In this document: positions 39,267-50,998 of the stretch, piece by piece
Numbering within the stretch: position 1 is the stretch's first letter
How the letters are laid out: each line of letters begins with the position of its first letter
Assembly: GCA_021324755.1 (NCBI GenBank)
Contig: JAJPIL010000012.1
Coordinates: forward strand, 47,053-111,052
Source of the DNA: Pseudomonadota bacterium
GTDB taxonomy: Bacteria > Desulfobacterota > Binatia > Binatales > Binataceae
Length of the DNA stretch: 64,000 nt
Direction of reading: 5' to 3'
The notes under the pieces: model-generated
Database searches by the model: none
The model's input: only the letters and a program-made list of their open reading frames with translations
What the model was told of the DNA's origin: nothing
Translations under genes and position numbers: made by a program

Positions 39267-39588
39267 TTGGCCCACTAATACGGCTGGCTATTAGGTTCTT
39301 CAATGTTCCGATGCGCCTTCGCGCACGGCAAGATCAATCGCACAGATTTCGCTAAACATCAACTTGACCCGCAAACCGTCATAGGAAGCCGCTTCTTATC
39401 TGCCACGTGAACGGCGCAACTTACTCAGCACGGCAATAGTACATTTTTCTCTTCAGATACGAAGAGTTCATGCGCTACTCGGCCGTTCATTTCAGCGGCG
39501 TACTCCCGGGTTGCGGGCCGCACCTGCCCATTATTTAGCCGATTAATCCTAACCCAAGTAAGCTCCTATTCTCTGACCCCTTGCACAG
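39267..39588. other. Convergent intergenic region
   Basis: 322 bases between the PyrF-like gene and the HTH gene. No supported ORF, terminator or repeat. Confidence 0.3.
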
Positions 39589-39834
39589 TCACTGCGTAGA
39601 CTTGGTTCGCTGCTCGCACCAACGATCTATAGTTTGGCGATTGAACCGCCAATCCGTCCCAATTTTAAAGGCGGGCAGTTCTCTGCGCCGCAAAAGCTTG
39701 TAGATCGTTGATGGATGGACACGAAGATACCGGGACAGCTCACTCACCGTCATGACTTGCGGAAAGGAGTCTTTGATTTCACCCGATCCCATCCTCTCGT
39801 GTACCTCGCTGTCTTTTTTGCGTCGACCTGCCAT
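39589..39834 (-). CDS. Excisionase-type HTH DNA-binding protein
   Basis: 81 residues. After a charged 27-residue lead, TVSELSRYLRVHPSTIYKLL, then RRRELPAFKIGTDWRFNRQT and IDRWCE form a helix-turn-helix of the excisionase/MerR-like (HTH_17) type. Such proteins bind direct repeats as small regulators or recombination directionality factors. No integrase or attachment site is nearby, so a plain transcription factor is more likely. Start ATG 39834. Confidence 0.88.
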   Translation of the reverse strand: MAGRRKKDSEVHERMGSGEIKDSFPQVMTVSELSRYLRVHPSTIYKLLRRRELPAFKIGTDWRFNRQTIDRWCEQRTKSTQ

Positions 39835-40073
39835 TACTTCGCAATTCTTCGGGTCGAAACCTTTTCGGAATAATTATTCACCTCGACGCCTAGTAAAGTG
39901 TAAGCTATAGTTTGCTGACGAAACGAGCTTAGTCAAGAATCTGCTATCTACGATATGCAACTTTCGCGCGTTTTTTGTCCTTGCACCCAAGATTTAGCAT
40001 CAATCGCCGAAGCATCAGCACCAGAGGCGCAAACGACCGGCTGAGCGGAAACGCGTAATACGAGGATGGGTCA

Positions 40074-40622
40074 ATGAGTCGCAAGTTGCGCAGAAACCTT
40101 GGTTTGGCGACCTTGGCAAGTCTGGTAATGATCTTACTTGCGAATTTGGTCAGGGCACAGAGCACGTTCGCGATTCGAAGTGCGGCTTTTGCTTCCGGAG
40201 GTCGAATTCCTGAGGTCTACACTTGTGTGGGCGAAGACAAATCGCCAGCACTCAGCTGGCAGAGCGTCCCAAGGTCGACTAAAAGTCTGGCGCTCATTGT
40301 GGCTGATCCGGATGCCCCTATGGGCACCTTCATCCACTGGGTCATCTACTCGATACCAGCTTCGCTTAACCGACTTCCCGAAGGCGTGCCCAAGGTTTCT
40401 TCGATTCCTGGAACGGGTGTTCAAGGAACAAACAGCGCGGGCCGCATCGGGTACATGGGGCCGTGCCCTCCCCCTGGCAAGCCCCATCATTACCATTTCC
40501 GGCTTTACGCTCTCGACTTCACGCCCAATGCGAAAGCGGGGCTTGAGGCCGACGAGCTCGAGAAGCTGATGCAAGGGCACATCCTGGCAAGCACGGAAAC
40601 CGTGGGTATCTTTTCCCGGTAG
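40074..40622 (+). CDS. YbhB/YbcL-type PEBP-family protein, exported
   Basis: 182 residues. A signal peptide is visible (SRKLRRNLGLATLASLVMIL, then LANLVRAQS with a likely cut after RA). The mature part is the bacterial phosphatidylethanolamine-binding fold: CVGEDKSPALSW, IVADPDAPMGTFIHWVIY, GRIGYMGPCPPPGKPHHYHFRLYALD. The DPDAP and HxYxF anion-site residues are intact. Ligand and role are unknown; homologues are proposed to affect signalling or inhibit proteases. Confidence 0.92.
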   Translation: MSRKLRRNLGLATLASLVMILLANLVRAQSTFAIRSAAFASGGRIPEVYTCVGEDKSPALSWQSVPRSTKSLALIVADPDAPMGTFIHWVIYSIPASLNRLPEGVPKVSSIPGTGVQGTNSAGRIGYMGPCPPPGKPHHYHFRLYALDFTPNAKAGLEADELEKLMQGHILASTETVGIFSR

Positions 40623-41037
40623 ACGATTTGGCTCAAGAACGACCTCGCGTTCAACACGCCTGATGGCCCAAAAACCATAAAGTTTTTGTTGAGCCTCAAT
40701 GTATAAGCAAGGGCGGGAGGTTTAAGCTTACACGACCGCCGATACTTCCGCCGCTAGCCTCCCGACCGGCACAAACACCCAATCAGCACTTTTTAAAAAG
40801 TCGCGGCAAAAGGCCCGTAGCAACCGTCGCCGCGTCGTTGAGAAAACTCTACGTCACTCGCCCGATGTTGCAGTTTTGCTAACTGCTTTGCTTAGGCAAA
40901 AAGCGCCAAAGCAAAGACGCAGCAAAGAAATTCAGTAAAAGTAAGTTAAAAACCTGTGCGGAGCAGGCTTGGTTACGTATCAAATCCGCTTCGCAGGTTG
41001 TACATAACGTTTTGGTTTATCCGCGGAAGCGTACCGG
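40623..41037. other. Gene-free stretch before engB
   Basis: 415 bases between the PEBP gene and engB, same strand. I see no ORF or RNA I can support; the engB promoter is presumably here. Confidence 0.3.
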
Positions 41038-41658
41038 ATGAACACATCGAGCCAAACATCAGGGCTTACCTTCGGCGGGCAGGTTCGTTTGGTCGCCTCG
41101 ATTCGCTCCCTCGATGAGCGCCCTCGCTGGAATCTGCTGGAGATCGCCGTCATCGGTCGCTCCAACGCCGGCAAAAGCTCGATCATAAACGCCCTACTAG
41201 GCACCAAAGGACTCGCTCGTGTGGGCAAGACACCCGGGCGCACTCAAACGCTCAACTTTTACTCGGTGGGCGACAGATTTGCGCTGGTGGACCTTCCGGG
41301 CTACGGATACGCAAAAATATCGAAAACTCAAGCTCTCGAGCTTGCAACTCTCCTTTACAGGTACCTTGAGCACGACCAACGCCTCAGCGCAGCGCTACTG
41401 GTGGTCGATTCAAGGCGTGCCCCGTCGCAAGAGGAGCGCTCGATAACCGAACTTATGGCCCGGCGCGAAATCACGACAATTCTTGCGGCCAATAAGTCCG
41501 ACAAGCTTACCAGCAGCGAGCGAAAGGCCGCCTTGGAGCGATGGGCATCCTTGGGAGTTAAAATTGTCTTGTGTTCGGCGCTCAATGGCGAAGGCATAGC
41601 TCTGCTAAGAAAAGAGCTTGTGGCTATTGTCGATAAATCGAGGCGCAGCGGATCATAA
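41038..41658 (+). CDS. engB: Ribosome-biogenesis GTPase EngB (YsxC/YihA)
   Basis: 206 residues with the Era/EngB-type GTPase motifs: G1 GRSNAGKSS, the G2 region GKTPGRTQTLNFY, G3 DLPGYGYAK, G4 NKSDK and G5-like CSAL. It helps assemble the large ribosomal subunit and is usually essential. Ribosome-site-like GGAAG lies upstream of ATG 41038. A glycosyltransferase gene follows after 55 bases on the same strand. Confidence 0.97.
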   Translation: MNTSSQTSGLTFGGQVRLVASIRSLDERPRWNLLEIAVIGRSNAGKSSIINALLGTKGLARVGKTPGRTQTLNFYSVGDRFALVDLPGYGYAKISKTQALELATLLYRYLEHDQRLSAALLVVDSRRAPSQEERSITELMARREITTILAANKSDKLTSSERKAALERWASLGVKIVLCSALNGEGIALLRKELVAIVDKSRRSGS

Positions 41659-41713
41659 AAGTTGAGGAATATCCTACGCGTTAGGTCGAAGCGCCAAAGC
41701 TCGAGCGAGCCCG

Positions 41714-42748
41714 ATGAACCCAACAGTAAGCGTGATCATCCCAACCTACAATCGGCGCCAGATGGTGCTCGAGGCCGTCAAGTCGGTGCTGGCGCAATCG
41801 GGCACGAGCTTTGAGTTGATCGTTGTCGATGACGGTTCGACCGACGGGACTTACGAAACATTGAGAGAATTCCTCGATTGTTGCGGACTCTTGAGCGTAA
41901 AAGATGGACGCCGACACGTCTCCGCTTGGCTTACCGAGGTACGGCTTGAACGTATCACGCACCAGGGGGTTGCTGCCGCTCGAAATCATGGGGCAGCTAT
42001 TGCGAAAGGGACGTATCTGGCGTTTTTAGATTCCGACGACCTGTGGCTACCTTCAAAGCTGAAGCTGCATACCGACTTCATGGATTCGCAGCCAGACCTC
42101 TGCATAGCGCAGACCGAGGAAATTTGGCTGCGAAACGGGCGGCGGATGAATCCTGGCCGGCGCCATCAGAAGCGCAGCGGCGACATTTTTGCGGACTCTC
42201 TGCGCACCTGCCTAATCAGCCCCTCGGCGGTGGCGATCAAGGCGTCCGTGTTTTGGCAAGTTGGCGGCTTCGACGTACGAATGAAAGCCTGCGAAGACTA
42301 CGACCTGTGGCTCCGGCTTGTCGCACGTAACCGAGTTGGCCTTCTTGAAACGCCCTTGGTCGTTCGCCGTGCTGGCCATCCCGATCAGCTCTCGGCCATT
42401 ACACCAGCGCTCGACCGCTTTCGCGTACTGTCGCTGCTTAAACTACTGAGCAACGATGAGCTGAGCCCGGAAAGGCGCGACATGGTGTTAGATGTGTTCG
42501 TCGAAAAGTGCACGATTATTGGAAACGGCTTACTTAAGCGAGGTCGGCTTTCGCAGGCGGCGATTTACCAAAAGGCAGCCAAACTGGCGGACACGCGCTG
42601 GCGCCAGGGCGATATGCTGGAACTGACAGAGTACAGCGAAGCTTTGAGCGCGTGTGGGCTGTCGGAAACACTTTTTTCACCCTCGCCTGCGCCGTCCGCT
42701 CACCCGCAGGCAAATACACTGGCGAGGTCTTCGAGTGAGTCAATTTGA
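41714..42748 (+). CDS. Family 2 glycosyltransferase
   Basis: 344 residues. The GT-A fold opens with SVIIPTYNRRQMVLEAVKSV, followed by IVVDDGSTDGT, GVAAARNHG and the DxD-type site FLDSDDLW; EDYDLWLRL near residue 195 is the catalytic-base region. It transfers a sugar from a nucleotide donor, probably in surface polysaccharide synthesis, but acceptor and donor cannot be read. No other polysaccharide genes adjoin. A low-complexity Ser/Pro tail ends the protein. Soluble; no membrane helix. Confidence 0.93.
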   Translation: MNPTVSVIIPTYNRRQMVLEAVKSVLAQSGTSFELIVVDDGSTDGTYETLREFLDCCGLLSVKDGRRHVSAWLTEVRLERITHQGVAAARNHGAAIAKGTYLAFLDSDDLWLPSKLKLHTDFMDSQPDLCIAQTEEIWLRNGRRMNPGRRHQKRSGDIFADSLRTCLISPSAVAIKASVFWQVGGFDVRMKACEDYDLWLRLVARNRVGLLETPLVVRRAGHPDQLSAITPALDRFRVLSLLKLLSNDELSPERRDMVLDVFVEKCTIIGNGLLKRGRLSQAAIYQKAAKLADTRWRQGDMLELTEYSEALSACGLSETLFSPSPAPSAHPQANTLARSSSESI

Positions 42749-42824
42749 ACGCTTTTTGAGTCTCCGCACTCTGCACACATAGTCTTTATCTTTTTACCTG
42801 ACGCAGTTAAAGCTGGTAGGTTTA

Positions 42825-43478
42825 TTGAAGTTGAACGAACCAAGGTTGGAACGTCCAAACGAGAAATGGCCTGAACCTGTCGGGGAACAGGCGCAGAGGG
42901 ACGCTTTGCACGCATCACCGCACCATTTACAACAACAGGAGTGTGAGGGCCTGGATGAAAGCGTCGAGCGCCTAGCCTCAGAGCGCCATCTGCCGCAGCG
43001 GTACGTTGCGGCCTGGCGGAGTTGGGATGCGCGTGACCAGGAAGCTTTGCTCAGGGTGGCGCGATCGTTAAAGCTAAGAACAGGCCAACTGATGGTCGCG
43101 ATTGAACTTTTGCCGGAAGTTGCGCTGCAGCAAGGCCTGGCGATTGCAGAATTTTTAGGGCGCGAGGAGTTAAGGCATATAATTGACGGCCCCGGCTCGG
43201 CACCGCAGCGCGCACATGCGTTTATCGAGGCATTGCGAACGTTCCGATATCCACGCCTTAACCGCATGCTCAAAGCGCTCAAGGACGAGCTCAAGGCGGC
43301 TAAACTTCTACCGTTTGTGAAGGTTGCGCTTCCGAAAGAGTTGAGCTGCGGCGAGCTTAGGATTGAACTGCGGCTTACCTCACAGGCACAGTTGGACGCA
43401 GCACTTAAGGTGCTGGCGGACAATCGCCACGTGTTTCTCAGAATGCTGCGGATTTTGGACGGGACCGATGAAGTTTAG
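42825..43478 (+). CDS. Uncharacterised protein coupled to an SPL-like radical SAM gene
   Basis: 217 residues, no family I recognise. It is acidic-basic and helical throughout (for example PQRAHAFIEALRTFRYPRLN) with no Cys-rich, membrane or nucleotide motif. Its last 11 bases overlap the start of the SPL-like gene in another frame, which implies translational coupling and a joint function. It could be an adaptor or substrate-binding partner (inference). Start ATG 42825; no strong ribosome site. Confidence 0.75.
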   Translation: MKLNEPRLERPNEKWPEPVGEQAQRDALHASPHHLQQQECEGLDESVERLASERHLPQRYVAAWRSWDARDQEALLRVARSLKLRTGQLMVAIELLPEVALQQGLAIAEFLGREELRHIIDGPGSAPQRAHAFIEALRTFRYPRLNRMLKALKDELKAAKLLPFVKVALPKELSCGELRIELRLTSQAQLDAALKVLADNRHVFLRMLRILDGTDEV

Positions 43479-44562
43479 GCTTGACGCCGTGTACGTAGAA
43501 GAACAGGTTCGCACGAGCGCGCTATGCCGCCGTGTACTTGCGCGGCTCGGTCCCGAAGTGCCGGTGCACTTCGTGACCGACGGGCGTGAAGTAGCGCGCA
43601 CGTTAGATGGTCCCGACCCATTCGCTGCGGGCAAGCGTCGGCTTGTCCTGATGAAGCGTCGGGCGCCGTTTCTGACCGCGTGCCCTGCTGCTTCGGCGCA
43701 GTTTGCCTGTTGCGGCTATTTGGTGCTGATCCTGGCGTCGAACTGTCCGATGGATTGCAGCTACTGCTTTCTGCAGGAGTACCTGGCTGACAACCCTGCT
43801 TTTCAGATCTACACAAACTACGAGCAAGCCTTCGACGAGCTCGAGCGTCTTTCACGCACGAACCCAAAACGCCACTTTCGCATCGGCACTGGGGAGCTGG
43901 CCGACTCTTTGGCGTTCGACACCTTGACTGGTATATGCCCCGACCTGATCGAGTTTTTCCTTCGCCATGAAAACCTCCGCCTGGAGCTCAAGACCAAGAC
44001 GGACGAGATCGACAACTTGCTGCGTCTTGACCCGAAAGGCCGCGTGCTCGTCTCATGGACCCTATCGCCGATGCGCGTATTCGAAAGTTGCGAGCGCGGA
44101 ACCGCTCTGCCTTCGGCGCGAATCGAGGCCGCAAGTCGATTGGTTGAGGCGGGTTACCGCGTGGCCTTCCATCTAGACCCGATTATCCCGTACCCCGGGG
44201 CGTTTGAGGACTATCGTGAGCTGCTAAACGCGCTGTTTGATGCGGTGGATCCCTTGAAAATTTCATTTATTAGCCTCGGTACGCTACGGATGACGCCGAG
44301 GCTCCGCGCGATAGCCCGAACGCGCCATCCCCAAGACGCAATCCTTATCGGAGGCGAGGAAGTACTGTCGCCTGACGGCCGGTATCGCCCGTTCTACCCT
44401 TTGCGGCTCAAGTTATACAGGGCTATTTCGGAGCAAATCAGAGCAGCTCACCCCAAGCTGGTGCATTATTTATGCATGGAGTCGCCGGAAACTGCCGAAC
44501 GCGTGCTGGGCAGCCGAGTACCTAAACCAGCCGCGCTTGGTGAGCTACTCGCAACGACTTAG
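43468..44562 (+). CDS. Spore-photoproduct-lyase-family radical SAM protein lacking the catalytic Cys
   Basis: 364 residues. The 4Fe-4S motif is C93-x3-C97-x2-C100 in SNCPMDCSYCFLQ, and the SPL-like CSYCFLQxY spacing follows. In true SplB a Cys in the segment xxCTSD donates the hydrogen atom during thymine-dimer repair; here that segment reads RIGTGELADS with no Cys. This is the non-sporulator SPL-like subgroup, and the reaction is unknown; DNA photoproduct repair is unproven. Other tract motifs (SWTLSP, AFHLDPIIPYPG) fit. ATG 43468 overlaps the upstream gene; murI follows, its upstream frame overlapping the stop. Confidence 0.85.
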   Translation: MKFRLDAVYVEEQVRTSALCRRVLARLGPEVPVHFVTDGREVARTLDGPDPFAAGKRRLVLMKRRAPFLTACPAASAQFACCGYLVLILASNCPMDCSYCFLQEYLADNPAFQIYTNYEQAFDELERLSRTNPKRHFRIGTGELADSLAFDTLTGICPDLIEFFLRHENLRLELKTKTDEIDNLLRLDPKGRVLVSWTLSPMRVFESCERGTALPSARIEAASRLVEAGYRVAFHLDPIIPYPGAFEDYRELLNALFDAVDPLKISFISLGTLRMTPRLRAIARTRHPQDAILIGGEEVLSPDGRYRPFYPLRLKLYRAISEQIRAAHPKLVHYLCMESPETAERVLGSRVPKPAALGELLATT

Positions 44563-44596
44563 CTCGCCTCATACCACGAGCGAAACCTACGCGTAC

Positions 44597-45463
44597 ATGA
44601 CCACGGTTACCACATCGGCCAATCATCGAGGGACGCAGCGTCGGCGGCAAAGAAGTTCGGTCGTCGACAACCGAGAGCGACCGATCGGCGTGTTCGACTC
44701 CGGAATCGGCGGATTGACCGTACTAAAGGCGCTTACGGAGCTTCTTCCAGGCGAGAACTTTATTTATCTGGGCGATACGGCGCGTACGCCCTACGGTACC
44801 AAGTCTCCAGAGGTCATTATCAGGTATTCGCGAGAAAACGCCGAATTTCTTCTCGCCAAGGGAATCAAACTTTTAGTGGTAGCCTGCAATACAGCCAGCG
44901 CAGTAGCTTTAGAAACGATCGCTCGCGACACGGCTGTGCCGGTGATAGGCGTAATCGAACCTGGCGCTGAGGCCGCAGTCAAGGCCTCCAAAAGCGGGCG
45001 AATCGGGGTTATAGGAACCGAGGCCACTATCGCTTCCGGAGCGTACACCCAAGCTTTAAAGCGACTGCGAGCAAACGCTGAGATTTACACCCGTGCCTGC
45101 CCCCTGTTGGTTCCGTTGGTCGAGGAGGGATGGACGGATAACGAGATCGCGTTACGAACAGTGGAATATTACTTGGCAAGTCTCAAAGAGAGCGGCATCG
45201 ATACGTTGCTTCTGGGATGTACGCACTATCCGCTGCTCAAGGACGTTATCGGTCGAGTGATCGGGCCGTCGGTACGCCTGGTCGACTCCGCCACTGCCAC
45301 GGCGCAGGCCGTCCGTCGCGTACTGAGCCGCTACGGGCTTTTGCGCCCCGAACGCAAGGGCGAGCAGATTTTTTTCGTTACCGAGATGCCGGACCGGTTC
45401 GCCCGAATCGGTCGGCGATTTTTTGGCCCCGAGGTAGAGTCCGCTGTAAGGATCGAACGGTGA
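44597..45463 (+). CDS. murI: Glutamate racemase
   Basis: 289 residues from ATG 44597. The two catalytic cysteines are in VVACNTASA and LLLGCTHYPLL, with FDSGIGGLTVLKAL and YLGDTARTPYG binding the substrate. It makes D-glutamate for peptidoglycan in the cytoplasm. The first 30 residues are basic and non-conserved, so GTG in SSVVDNRERPIGVFD may also be used. The open frame starts at 44537, inside the SPL-like gene. secA follows 193 bases later. Confidence 0.95.
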   Translation: MTTVTTSANHRGTQRRRQRSSVVDNRERPIGVFDSGIGGLTVLKALTELLPGENFIYLGDTARTPYGTKSPEVIIRYSRENAEFLLAKGIKLLVVACNTASAVALETIARDTAVPVIGVIEPGAEAAVKASKSGRIGVIGTEATIASGAYTQALKRLRANAEIYTRACPLLVPLVEEGWTDNEIALRTVEYYLASLKESGIDTLLLGCTHYPLLKDVIGRVIGPSVRLVDSATATAQAVRRVLSRYGLLRPERKGEQIFFVTEMPDRFARIGRRFFGPEVESAVRIER

Positions 45464-45656
45464 GGTCAAGAAGGTTCCTGCCATTAAGCGCATACCCACC
45501 TCGCGGGGCGCTTCTGAGCGGCCTGCGTATACAGTCCCGGCTGATAAATTGAGAAACCGGTGTTAGACTTTTATTGGTGGGATTAGTAGCCCGAATCAGG
45601 AAAAGACGTGTCTTCTTTTATCAGGCGTTGAACGTAAACTATCGCTGAATTAACAG

Positions 45657-48326
<2,670 letters not shown>

Positions 48327-48336
48327 AATTTCCCAG

Positions 48337-49554
48337 GTGGCCCGCCCGTCGTCCTTGTCGATCATCAACGAGCCTCGCTCGGTCGAAGGCTTCTCGTTCG
48401 CTGGCGTCAGCGCGGGGCTAAAGACTCAGCCAGGCGTAAAAGATCTCGGCCTCATCGTCGCGGACCGACCGGTGTCAGCCGCAGGAGCGTTCACCAGCAA
48501 CCTAATCCAGGCCGCTCCGGTCAAGATCGCTCGCGCGCGCCTACGGGCAGGCAAAGCTCGAGCCGTGCTCGTCAACTCTGGCTCGGCCAATTGCTTCACC
48601 GGGCGCGCGGGAGAAAAACTCGCTATAGCGTCGTGCGACTCCCTCGCAAAGCTTCTCGGATGTCCTCCGCATCTCGTAATCCCGTGCTCGACCGGCGTGA
48701 TCGGGCGACTCTACGATCTTGGCCGTCTGAAGCAGGGGCTCAAAGTCGCCTGCGCCGAACTGCGTCCGCACGGCGCAAGCGACTTTGCGCACGCGATTAT
48801 GACAACTGACACGCGCCCTAAGGTAAGCTGCACGACGCTTGCGCTCGGCGGCCGAGACGTGACCCTGATGGGGATAGCCAAGGGCGCAGGAATGATCGCG
48901 CCCGCGATGGCTACGATGCTTGCTTTTATCGTGACCGACGCCAACGCATCATCGGGACTTCTGCGCCAAGCACTTAAAAAAGCGCTTCCTACAAGCTTCA
49001 ACGCACTTACGGTCGACGGTGACATGTCGACCAACGACGCCGTCTTGCTGCTTGCAAGCGGCCGCGCCGCTAACTCAGCCTTGAGCAGCCGTCTGGAAGT
49101 GGAAAAGTTCGAGCAGGCTGTTTCGGCTATCGCTAAGGACCTTGCCCGGCAAATCGCCGAAGACGGGGAAGGTGCAACAAAATTGGCTATCGTGCGCGTC
49201 AAAGGAGCTCGCTCGCGGGCCGAGGCTGACAAAGTGGCGCGCCGAATTGCCAATTCACCCCTTGTCAAGACAGCGCTTTTTGGATGCGACCCAAACGTGG
49301 GTCGAATTCTGGCAGCCGCCGGCGCTTGCGGAGTAAAGTTCGATCCCGAGCGCGTTGAATTAAGCGTAGGACGCGCACGAATCGCCGCCCATGGACGCAT
49401 TATCGAAAGTGCCCTCGACAAGGCGCGTCAAGCTATGCAAGCCAGAGAAGTCGAGATTTGCGTTGACCTCAAGCAAGGAGATGCCGAGGCGGTTGTCCTT
49501 ACCTGCGATCTCAGCGTCGACTACGTTAGAATTAACGCTGAGTACACGACTTAG
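48337..49554 (+). CDS. argJ: Bifunctional ornithine acetyltransferase / N-acetylglutamate synthase
   Basis: 405 residues from GTG 48337. The autocatalytic cleavage motif is visible as IAPAMATMLAFI, where cutting before Thr yields alpha and beta chains with Thr as nucleophile; GKARAVLVNSGSANCFTG and DGDMSTNDAVL are also typical. ArgJ recycles the acetyl group from N-acetylornithine to glutamate in arginine synthesis. Whether it also takes acetyl-CoA (bifunctional) cannot be judged. The frame is open to 48271 inside secA, but that part is not ArgJ-like. Confidence 0.95.
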   Translation: MARPSSLSIINEPRSVEGFSFAGVSAGLKTQPGVKDLGLIVADRPVSAAGAFTSNLIQAAPVKIARARLRAGKARAVLVNSGSANCFTGRAGEKLAIASCDSLAKLLGCPPHLVIPCSTGVIGRLYDLGRLKQGLKVACAELRPHGASDFAHAIMTTDTRPKVSCTTLALGGRDVTLMGIAKGAGMIAPAMATMLAFIVTDANASSGLLRQALKKALPTSFNALTVDGDMSTNDAVLLLASGRAANSALSSRLEVEKFEQAVSAIAKDLARQIAEDGEGATKLAIVRVKGARSRAEADKVARRIANSPLVKTALFGCDPNVGRILAAAGACGVKFDPERVELSVGRARIAAHGRIIESALDKARQAMQAREVEICVDLKQGDAEAVVLTCDLSVDYVRINAEYTT

Positions 49555-49586
49555 CAGGCTGGCAAAAAAGAACGCTCCGACCGTCG

Positions 49587-49997
49587 CTAATCTTTTTGGC
49601 GAAAACCAGCCGTTCCGTAGAGCTTAATTTTCGGTGCCCGACGCCGCTCGACAAAAAGCCGCATTTGATGCTTAAGTCCGCTGCGCTCTCGTCCGGCGGA
49701 ACGAATTTCTTCCACCATCCTTGCCAAGTCCATCTTGAGCTGCTCGCGGTCGATACCGTACCGCTCCATCTCGATCTCTTCGACTGCAAAAAGCGCCTGC
49801 GAAAGCAGATTGATCGAGCCCTGATACGAACCACGATTGAACCTAAGATGGAGCGCTGCTGCCACCCGATTGAGGACGCTCGCGATCTCTTTGAGCGGTT
49901 GCTCGGCGTCTTGCGAGATCCGCTCCAGGTGTTCACTGGCTTCCAGGTACTTGCCCTGATTAAAAAGCTTTACTGCTCGTTCGAGCGCTTCGTTCAT
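49587..49997 (-). CDS. DUF309-like protein
   Basis: 136 residues, helical. The pattern FNQGKYLEASEHLERI, then IASVLNRVAAALHLRFNRGS and YQGSINLLSQAL resembles DUF309 (a four-helix fold, TTHA0068-like) of unknown function, although the usual HExxE-like dyad (here ASEHLE) is only partly kept. The C-terminus is basic and divergent. Convergent with argJ (32 bases) and 90 bases downstream of thyX on the same strand, with which it may share a transcript. Confidence 0.65.
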   Translation of the reverse strand: MNEALERAVKLFNQGKYLEASEHLERISQDAEQPLKEIASVLNRVAAALHLRFNRGSYQGSINLLSQALFAVEEIEMERYGIDREQLKMDLARMVEEIRSAGRERSGLKHQMRLFVERRRAPKIKLYGTAGFRQKD

Positions 49998-50087
49998 CCT
50001 GCCTCTCTTGCGCTTTCGGGCCTACCAGAAATCTTCTATGCTCCCAAACTGAGTCGGACTGGGCGGGCAAGGTCCTGCTCGCCGAGG

Positions 50088-50897
50088 TCAAAGCTGTTCT
50101 TTCTCTTCGATCGCGCGGTACTCCTCGTCGCTTAGGCTCTTTAGCTTTTCCTTTCCGTAACGGTCATACAGCTCGAACAGAACCGACTTGTGCGGCCGCA
50201 CCTTGCCTAACGGACACTTGCGCCAGTCCTCGAACGATTCGTCACAATAACCCATCCGGTTCTCGCCGCACTTGGGCTGAATAAATACCGCTAGCTCCGG
50301 CACCACCTGCTTTATCTCCCGCCGCATCAGGGCTACCATCCGTCTAATCTCCCATTGCGCGCGCACGCACAGGCGAACGTCCCCAATATGAAGCAGCTCG
50401 GCGAAGTTGACCATCAAATGGAAATTGGTAGGTGCCGCGTTCGGCAACACGAAACGTGCATCTTCTGCCGGCAGACCCGCCGCAAGCGCCTTCGCGTACA
50501 ACTGCGAGCATCGATCCATGAAACTCTCGAACTCCGCTTCCAACCCCGCCCGCCGCCAAGACTCAGGAATTACGAAACTTAAGCGATTCTTGTTAAATTT
50601 CACGTACCGCTGGCTTTGCTGCTCAAAACTTATTCCCACGCGATGGCGGACGAGCTGATGGGAAAGCGAGCGCGATACTCCTGCAATCGCAAACCAGAAC
50701 ACGACTTGCTCGAGCGGCGAGGTATGACCAGTTTTGAGCCGCTCGCTAATAAACTCCCGAATTCGCTCTTGGCTGATATTGCCCGCTTTGATTTTGTTCC
50801 ATATCTCGATCGGGGTCTCCGACGAGTAACAGGTCCGAAATGCCGCATACAGCTTCTCGAGCGGAGCGGTTGCGTAATCAATCAGTTTTACTTCCAT
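50088..50897 (-). CDS. thyX: Flavin-dependent thymidylate synthase ThyX
   Basis: 269 residues. The ThyX motif RHRx3SxxxxSxRY is present as RHRVGISFEQQSQRY (Arg84, Ser90), and PNAAPTNFHLMVNFAELLH and QWEIRRM follow. It makes dTMP from dUMP with FAD and methylenetetrahydrofolate and replaces ThyA. The C-terminus has an extra Cys-containing stretch (KCGENRMGYCDESF). It lies on the minus strand, facing pyrD. Confidence 0.97.
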   Translation of the reverse strand: MEVKLIDYATAPLEKLYAAFRTCYSSETPIEIWNKIKAGNISQERIREFISERLKTGHTSPLEQVVFWFAIAGVSRSLSHQLVRHRVGISFEQQSQRYVKFNKNRLSFVIPESWRRAGLEAEFESFMDRCSQLYAKALAAGLPAEDARFVLPNAAPTNFHLMVNFAELLHIGDVRLCVRAQWEIRRMVALMRREIKQVVPELAVFIQPKCGENRMGYCDESFEDWRKCPLGKVRPHKSVLFELYDRYGKEKLKSLSDEEYRAIEEKEQL

Positions 50898-50998
50898 AAT
50901 CGACCGCTATTTGCGCAATTGTAGTTTCATTTTAGTCCATCTGGCGATGGTAAGACACGGACGACAACCGTGATGCACAGGCACCAACTGTGCTAAAG

